The position numbers and the translations under genes were made by a program. A stretch of 64,000 nucleotides of DNA from Rana temporaria (lineage: Eukaryota; Chordata; Amphibia; Anura; Ranidae), in NCBI RefSeq assembly GCF_905171775.1, contig NC_053491.1, positions 404,016,838 to 404,080,837 of the forward strand. Reading direction: 5' to 3'. The notes under the pieces are model-generated. The model was not told the DNA's origin, ran no database searches, and saw only the letters and a list, made by a program, of their open reading frames with translations. Below, piece after piece: positions 57,509-64,000 of the stretch. How positions within the stretch are numbered: the stretch's first letter is position 1; each line of letters starts with the position of its first letter.

Positions 57509-57875
57509 TTAACCACTTAAGACCCGGACCAAAATGCAGGTAAAGGACCCGGGCAGTTTAACTGACAATTGCGCGGTCGTGCGACGTGGCTCCCAAACAA
57601 AATTGGCGTCCTTTTCTTCCCACAAATAGAGCTTTCTTTTTGTGGTATTTGATCATCTTTGCGTTTTTTATTTTTTGCGCTATTAAACAAAAATAGAGCG
57701 ACAATTTGGAAAAAAATTAAATATTTTTTCCTTTTTGCTATAAAAAATATCCCCCAAAAATATATAAAAAACCTTTTTTGTTCCTCAGTTTAGGCCGATA
57801 CGGATTCTTCTACCTATTTTTGGTAAAAAAAAAATCGCAATAAGCGTTTATCGATTGGTTTGTGCAAAATTTATA
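57509..57875. mobile_element. TTAACCACTTAAGACCCGG repeat, left part
   Basis: It begins TTAACCACTTAAGACCCGG and runs to 'cgattggtttgtgcaaaatttata', where another MITE starts. The same family occurs at 9880-10105 on the minus strand. The remainder is not found after the nested element. Confidence 0.65.
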
Positions 57876-58646
57876 GGGGCAGATCCACATACATCTGCGC
57901 CGGGTGCAGCGTATCTAAGATACGCTACGCCGCCGTAACTTATCTTTTTTTTTTGGAATCCACAAAGAATCCACGCCGTAAGTTACGGCGGCGTAGTGTA
58001 TCTCTCGCGGCGTAAGGGCGCGGAATTCAAATTGCTGTGATGGGGGCGTGTTTTATGTTAATACGTCGTGACCCGACGTAAACAACGTTTTTTTTTAACT
58101 GCGCATGCGCCGTCCCTGGGGGTATCCCAGTGCGCATGCTCGAAATTAAACCGGAACTAGCCAATGCTTACGACGGTGAAGTGATTCTACGCAAATTCCT
58201 ATTTGTGAACGACTTACGCAAACGACACAAAAAATTCAAAATTGTACGCGGGAAGGACGGCCATACTTAACATTGAGTACGCCTCATAATAGCAGCTTTA
58301 ACTATACACCGGAAAAAGGCGAAAGGAAACGACGTAAAAAAATGCGCCGGCCGGACGTAGGTTCGTGGATCGCCGTAAATAGCTAATTTGCTTCCTCGAT
58401 GCGGATTTCGACGGAAAAGCCACCTAGCGGCCGCCGAAAAAATGCATCTAAGATCCGATGGCGTACAAAGACGTATGCCTGTCGGATCTAGCCGAGATGC
58501 CGTCGTATCTTGTTTTGAGGATTCAAAACAAAGATACGACGCGGGAATTTTGAAATTACGCCGGCGTATCAATAGATAGATAGATATCAATAGATAGCGA
58601 TATCAATAGATACGCCGGCGTAATTTATTTATGGATCTGCCCCATA
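57873..58646. mobile_element. CpG-rich MITE, GGGGCAGATCCA ends
   Basis: The element is 57876-58643. It begins GGGGCAGATCCACATACATC and ends TTTATGGATCTGCCCC, with ATA at both edges. The interior is rich in TACGCCG, ACGTCG and GCGGCCGC-like words and contains a small GATA stretch (58573-58612). It is a sister of the element at 6459-7191. Confidence 0.8.
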
Positions 58647-58858
58647 GTGGTCTGTGTGTGGACGGTATCAGTAGAGCAGTGGTCTGTGTGTGGACGGTGT
58701 CAGTAGAGCAGTGGGCTGTGTGTGGACAGTGTCAGTAGAGCAGTGGGCTGTGTGTGGGCATTGTCAGTAGAGCAGTGGGCTGTGTGTGGACAGTGTACAT
58801 AGGGCAGTGGATGGTTTCAGTTGGGCAGTGCACAGTGTCAGTAGAGCAGTGGATGATT
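58647..58858. repeat. 32-bp tandem repeat, about 5-6 units
   Basis: The unit AGTGGTCTGTGTGTGGACGG plus TATCAGTAGAGC repeats with decay to the right. Confidence 0.8.
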
Positions 58859-59905
58859 CCACCAATGTAAGGAGCATTCTTCCCACTGACCACCAATGTA
58901 AGAAGCATTCTTCCCACTGACCACCAATGTATGGGAACATTCTTCCCACTGACCACCAATGTAAGAAGCATTCTTCCCACTGACCACCAATGTATGGGAA
59001 CATTCTTCCCACTGACCACCAATGTAAAGGGACATTCTTCCCACTGACCACCAATGTAAGAAGCATTCTTCCCACTGACCACCAATATAAGGAGCATTAT
59101 TCCCACTGACCACTAATGTAAGAAGCATTCTTTCCACTGACTACCAATTTAAGAAGCGTTATATCCACTGGCCACCAATGTAAGATGACGTTCTTCCCAC
59201 TGACCACCAATGTAAGGGAAAATTCTTCCCACTGATCACCAATGTAAGGAGCATTCTTCTCACTGACCACCAATAGAAGGAGCATTCTTCTCACTGACCA
59301 CCAATGTATGGGAACATTCTTCCCACTGACCACCAATATAAGGAGCATTCTTCCCACTGACCACCAATGTAAGGGAACATTCTTCCCACTGACCACCAAT
59401 GTTTGGGAACATTCTTCCCACTGACCACCAATATAAGGAGCATTCTTCCCACTGACCACCAATGTAAGGGAACATTCTTCCCACTGACCACCAATGTAAG
59501 GAGCATTCTTCCCACTGACCACCAATGTAAGGGAACATTCTTCCCACTGACCACCAATGTAAAGATCATTTTTCCCACTGACCACCATTGTAAGAAGCAT
59601 TCTTCCCACTGACCACCAATGTAAGGGGACATTCTTCCCACTGACCACTAATGTAAGAAGCATTCTTCCCATTGATCCAATTTTTTCAACTGTCCACTAT
59701 TGCAAAGGGCATTTTCCCACGGACCACTAATGTAAGGAACATTCATCCCACTGACCACCAATGTAAGGAGCATTCCTCCCCACTGACCACCAATGTAAGG
59801 AGCATTCCTCCCTACTGACCACCAATGTAAGGAGCATATGTCTCATTGACAATCAATACCTCCTACTGACCACCCTTGTAAGGGACACAATTCCCAATGA
59901 CCTCC
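58859..59905. repeat. 31/32-bp minisatellite, about 33 units
   Basis: The unit is CCACCAATGTAAGGAGCATT plus CTTCCCACTGA, with a longer ATGGGAAC variant interspersed in repeated order. Open frames on the minus strand (GGQWEEC...) are artefacts. Confidence 0.95.
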
Positions 59906-60010
59906 AAGGTAAGGACATGCTTCTCACTGACCCTTGATGTATTTTAGCAATAGGTCCTTGAATATTACTTTAAGGGTTCCCCCGCAGTAAAAAAAGGTTT
60001 AGAAAGTCAG
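59906..60010. mobile_element. hAT-like right end after the minisatellite
   Basis: 'aagggttcccccgcagtaaaaaaaggtt' matches the inverted end of the fragment at 14430-14487. The array therefore belongs to the same hAT-like family. The terminal bases are decayed. Confidence 0.45.
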
Positions 60011-60794
60011 ATTTGTTGGGTATAGCTTCACCTTCCCATACATAGCATTATGTAATGAATTACACTGGCATTGTCCTTCATGACAGAATACATTTAAATG
60101 CTATCTCCGTGTTAGAGCTGACCTGTGTTACAATCAAACTGAATGATCCCTGCGTTCTGCATGCTGGAAACGTACCTCTAATTGCCATTATGTGTGATGA
60201 AAGCCCTGCATATCCTATGATTAACTGTGTACCTGTAGTAATTTTGAAACTGACATCTAATGAGATGACTTTTATTGTTCTGTTATTAAAAAGCAATTCC
60301 CAGCACAAGCAAAAGAAATGAGTGAGCTACTAATACTACCCAGAGAACGCCGCAACTGTGTTAAACTCTGAAAGTTCACTGTTTACCTTTGTATAGAAGA
60401 TTATTGCATATACATACAGAAAATGCCAGCAACAAGAATAATTAAATTCCTGCAGCTGGGATGACAGGTGTATGCAAGCAGCCATGGATGCTCAGCCGAA
60501 ACAAAGCAATGACAGGCTGAGGGGAGCCATCGCTGTTTGCAGGTTTTCACACATCCAGCGGTTGCCTACAATTTGGGGATAGTTGTCTAACCTTGAATGC
60601 TTTTGTCTGTGGCCAAGCTAGAAATATTTCAATATTTATATAATATATTGACCTCTGATATTCACTGACCTCTGTAGTTACAATCATTGTGGAGTACTTC
60701 ATCCTACAGTTTACATTTTTTTTTTCAAAATTACAGCTCCCCTTTGTACCAGTATAGCACTAAGGTACTTATTTTGCAAAACTAAAACAGCCTT
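60011..60794. other. No gene recognised
   Basis: The overlapping frames at 60055-60321 on the two strands have no recognised domain or convincing splice signals. Confidence 0.35.
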
Positions 60795-61062
60795 CCATTT
60801 ATTCTACACAGCCTTACCTCACTCTCTTTGTAGCTGTTTAAAGGCACTACTTCTGCCTTACTTCCTGGTTAGACTTTAGTTTATGACACAGGAAGGAGTT
60901 GACCAGCTGATCTCATTAGCACACACCCTGCATCATCTATCCTCAGCTGGTCAACTTCTTCCTAGTCTAATCAGGAAGTAAGGCAGAATTAATGGAGCAG
61001 TGTGTTTATACAGCTATAAAGATAGTGAGGTAATCTGGTGTAGAATTAATGGAAAGCTGCTT
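60795..61062. repeat. Imperfect foldback element
   Basis: 'ttccatttattctaca' pairs with 'tgtagaattaatggaa', 'cttacctcactctctttgtagctg' with its inverse, and the centre pairs GTTGACCAGCTGA with TCAGCTGGTCAAC. It is probably a MITE. No target duplication was established. Confidence 0.6.
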
Positions 61063-61983
61063 TTTTTTGATGATTTTCTTTGCAAAAGTACATTATATAT
61101 TGATACATAAGGTAGCTGAAATTTAGGGGGACAAAAAGAAGGTGAGCAAAAGTAGTTCATATCTAGTATCAGTACCTTGCTCTCTAAAGCCTATCATTTT
61201 TTTTTTTTTGTTGTTCAATCTAGCAGGCTGAACAAAAGAAAATTAAAACAAGAAAATCACTGTACTAACTATGCGATGTTAGTTTCTGATAGGGGGACTG
61301 TTGTTAGTTTAGTAAAGGTCCATTACAGACAGGAACTCTCATCTTCTGTTTCCCCCGTTGCCACTAAACCCAGTTCAACTTGCTTTCAGAATGTTAGTCA
61401 ACCTGGCTGCCACTAGCCACACCTGGTTGTTTTTCTTCCTAGTCCTCCTGACTCCTGTCTTCAAGAGAGCACTGCTACAGCTGGCAGTCTCTCCCCTTGT
61501 CTGTCCCTGCACAGTGCTGAGCGATTCACTGTCTCTTCTTGCTCTCTCTGCTGCCTCCCTGGCTTGAATCCCTCCAAATGCCTCCTGTGGTGGTATCATT
61601 TCAGGCCTTCCTCCCAAGCCCCCGCCCCCCCCCCCCCCCCACGTAAGTGGTCCCTCAAGGGCCAGTGACAGCCTCCCTCAGTACTGCTTCTCCATCTTCC
61701 ACTTGTCTCCCCCTGCTGGCATGGCTCATGTCTATTTAAGGGCTTCTCCTGGGGATTAGCTAAGGGCCCATAAATATTCAAGCCAGCTCCTCCTCACCTC
61801 CACCCACTAGTTCTAGAACATTCTCCAACATTCTGGTAATTAGAGGAGGTACCATCGAGCTGCCAGGATGAGTCATCCAGCCCTGGCCTCTGGTAACCCT
61901 GACCCAGATTTAATGACTAAGCCAAAGCCAGCTATGTTTTTTTCTACTCTCACTTCTAGTAGCATACACTAGAGGGTGCTACA
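61063..61983. other. GC-richer stretch, possibly a solo LTR
   Basis: It includes a C-run (61622-61640), a TATTTAAG word near 61733 and a repeat-like composition, but no TG...CA boundaries or duplication that I could fix. No gene recognised. Confidence 0.25.
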
Positions 61984-62213
61984 TACATATCTGGTCAAAT
62001 GCAAAATCTGAATAGTGTTGGCCACTGGAGGTGTTCACAGGGCTGGAGGAGATGTATAGGTGGTCTGCCACCAAGATGACATTACTTCTGCCCTATACTC
62101 ACAGAGGACCCAGAACTTTTTCTCCAGCCCTCTGAGCTCCTCCAGCGATCGTGATTTTCTATCATCGGTGGAACCTTGACACTATGCAGATTTTGCATTT
62201 GGCCAGATATGTA
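61984..62213. mobile_element. MITE with TACATATCTGG ends
   Basis: The ends TACATATCTGGTCAAATGC and its inverse (GCATTTGGCCAGATATGTA) pair over about 35 bp, continuing with 'aaaatctg.atagtg'. The interior has no open frame. Confidence 0.7.
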
Positions 62214-62822
62214 CTTAATGTGAGTTATAACATTTTTAATTAACTACCCACAAGATAGTACTTCCCTTTCTAAGCACACTCACACATGAGCGGTGACGCT
62301 TAACCTGGAGTTCAGCTTCAAGGGTCTGTAAGGAGCCTGCAGTGGGTGTGTTTGAGAATTTTTCTTGTGCATTAAAAGCAGAGATTTTCAGATCACTGGA
62401 TAGCCAACAAAAGAAACCAGGGTGGTCTGTTAAATAACAGCAGTTCCTGGATATAAAAATCATCGTTTTGAGCAGGTAGGCTGTGCTCCTTGTAAGTAAC
62501 CCAAGCTTTAATTGTGCCTGAAGTGTACATTTAATTCCCACACATTCCAATCATTGCAAGCAATACTTAAGACTGTCACAATTTCAAATATCAACTGCAT
62601 GTAGCTGTAATATTGTGAAGCAAATAACAGTGCTCAATATGTACTCAAAATCTATGACCTTTACAGAAGAAATTTTCAGAACAATAAACATGAAGAATAG
62701 TAATGTAAATATGTTGAAGGATACTATCTCAACAGCAGCCTACTTGAGATTCATTTTGATAAAGTTTTCCCGTGCGAGCAAAAGGTTCTTGGATATACTG
62801 AGCACAAGACACAGAAAATAAA
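62214..62822. other. No gene recognised
   Basis: AT-rich, single-copy looking. Confidence 0.35.
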
Positions 62823-63001
62823 GTATCCAGTGGGCAGGCAGTAAATCCCATGGGGCAGGCAAAAGTTTTTACAACATTTTTGATCTTTCAGCCAACTTGG
62901 CATGGACACATTTTCATAATGGAGAGGCCCCATCCCATACTATGCAAGGTATCTACTAAGGGTTGCAAGTCTAAATGTACATGTTTTATGTTAACTTATG
63001 A

Positions 63002-63419
63002 CTTAAAGAAGAGTTCCGCCGAAAAAAATATTAAAAGTCAGCAGCTACAAATTCTGCAGCTGCTGACTTTTAATATATGGACACTTACCTGTCCTGGGCA
63101 TCCGCAATGTCGGGTTCCGAAGTCGATTTGTTCCTCGGCTCTCGGGCGCTTCCGCCGCCATCATCGGTAAGGGAATCAGGTAGTAAAGCCTTGTGGCTTC
63201 ACTTCCTGGTTCCCTACTGCACATGTGTGATTCGCGCTGTGCAATCTCAATGGTCATTGTTGTCTTCCGGGACCTGTGTGTCTCCTAGAAGACAGCGGGG
63301 GGGACAAGTAGGTGCCGGATGTGGCGTAGGTCACCGCGATGATCTATGCCCGGAAGTGGGAGCAAATACCTGTATAACACAGGTATCTGCTCCCTCCTAC
63401 CCCCTGAAAGGTGCCAAAT
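63002..63419 (+). mobile_element. TTAAAG-type MITE, right end missing
   Basis: It begins TTAAAGAAGAGTTCCGCC and has the 'gtcagcagctacaaattctgcagctgctgac' hairpin and 'cctgtgtgtctcctagaagaca'. It stops at 'aaggtgccaaat', where the second tandem unit starts. The copy at 40625 shows what normally follows. Confidence 0.7.
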
Positions 63420-63600
63420 GTATCCAGTGGGCAGGCAGTAAATCCCATGGTGCAGGCAAATTTTTTTTCTAAATTTTTGATCTTTCAGCCAACTTGGCAT
63501 GGACACATTTTCATAATGGAGAGGCCCCATCCCATACTATGCAAGGTATCTACTAAGGGTTGCAAGTCTAAATGTACATGTTTTATGTTAACTTATGACT

Positions 63601-64000
63601 TGAAGCGGAGTTCCGCAGGAAAAAATATTAAAAGTCAGCAGCTACAAATTCTGCAGCTGCTGACTTTTAATATATGGACACTTACCTCTCCTGGGCATCC
63701 GCAATGTCGGGTCCCAAAGTCGATTTGTTCCTCGTCTCCGGGTGCTTCCGCCGCCATCTTCAGTAAGGGAATCAGGGAGTGAAGCCTTGCGCCTTCACTT
63801 CCTGGTTTCCTACTGCAGATGTGTGATTTGCGCTGTGCAATCTCAATGGTCATTGTTGTCTTCCGGGACCTGTGTGTCTCCTAGAAGACAACGGGGGGGA
63901 CAAGTAGGTGTCGGACGTGGCGTAGGTCACTGCGATGATCTATGCCCGGAAGTGGGAGCAAATACCTGTATAACACAGGTATCTGCTTCCTCCTACCCCC
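63601..64000 (+). mobile_element. TTAAAG-type MITE, cut by window end
   Basis: Second copy of the MITE in the tandem duplication. It begins TTGAAGCGGAGTTCCGC and keeps the same hairpin. Its right end is outside the window. Confidence 0.7.

Larger units (their letters stand above)
62823..64000. repeat. 597-bp tandem duplication, second copy cut by window end
   Basis: GTATCCAGTGGGCAGGCAGT begins at 62823 and again at 63420. The two units agree through the whole visible length with scattered differences. Each contains about 180 bp of non-MITE sequence followed by a TTAAAG-type MITE. Confidence 0.9.

Noticed and set aside
58732..59672. Frames repeating GGQWEEC or similar
   Set aside because: Artefacts of the 31/32-bp minisatellite.
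60055..60321. Possible exon on either strand
   Set aside because: Both strands are open and neither has good splice signals or a recognisable product.
61300..61980. Solo LTR
   Set aside because: TATTTAAG and a GC-richer composition are suggestive, but no TG...CA ends or target duplication could be set.

Overview
The window looks like intergenic or intronic DNA from a large, repeat-rich amphibian genome, most likely a true frog of the ranid type. No host gene dominates. The reasons are: dense nested MITE families with TTAAAGCGGA-type or CGTACACACGA-type ends, minisatellites inside hAT-type elements, Penelope-like (PLE) remnants, a Tx1/L1-type LINE, a tRNA-headed SINE with an L2-like tail, and a Gmr1-type LTR retrotransposon. 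There is no operon structure, ribosome binding site or bacterial gene. The species assignment is inference.

Layout. 1-10 kb: TTAA-flanked MITEs, a 1.24 kb hAT-type foldback (2147-3387, exact 8-bp TSD), a Penelope remnant with a GIY-YIG endonuclease (about 4215-6300, minus strand), a 3-bp-TSD MITE (6459-7191) and a small hAT MITE (7870-8251). 10-20 kb: a hAT-type element filled by a 29/30-bp minisatellite, CGTACACACGA MITEs, an L2 tail inside a MITE, and an L1 insertion (17503-19137) inside another MITE. 20-29 kb: mariner-like MITEs, a SINE, nested MITEs and a TA/AAT microsatellite. 29.9-35.4 kb: a complete LTR retrotransposon whose two 493-bp LTRs differ at one position I can see. 38-45 kb: two palindromic elements probably derived from Penelope pLTRs; the larger belongs to a 3.1 kb insertion with a 15-bp TSD. 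45-54 kb: hAT, L1 and two Tc1-like relics carrying nested MITEs. 55-60 kb: tandem arrays, a possible two-exon 3' end of an unidentified host gene (minus strand), and further MITEs. 60-64 kb: foldback elements and a 597-bp tandem duplication running off the end.

The most notable item is the LTR element. Its pol order is integrase, then reverse transcriptase, then RNase H: the Gmr1-type order inside a Ty3/gypsy lineage. It is intact enough to look recently inserted. The next most interesting pattern is a set of MITE families that share one internal core of about 180 bp but carry different arms, and the recurring Penelope-type palindromes, one with a hammerhead-ribozyme-like core.

The only proteins I can support are the gag/protease and integrase-RT-RNase H frames of the LTR element, the C-terminal part of an L1 ORF2, the Penelope GIY-YIG fragment, a Tc1 DNA-binding domain, a decayed Tc1 catalytic domain, and the tentative host exons. 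All boundaries were read by eye.
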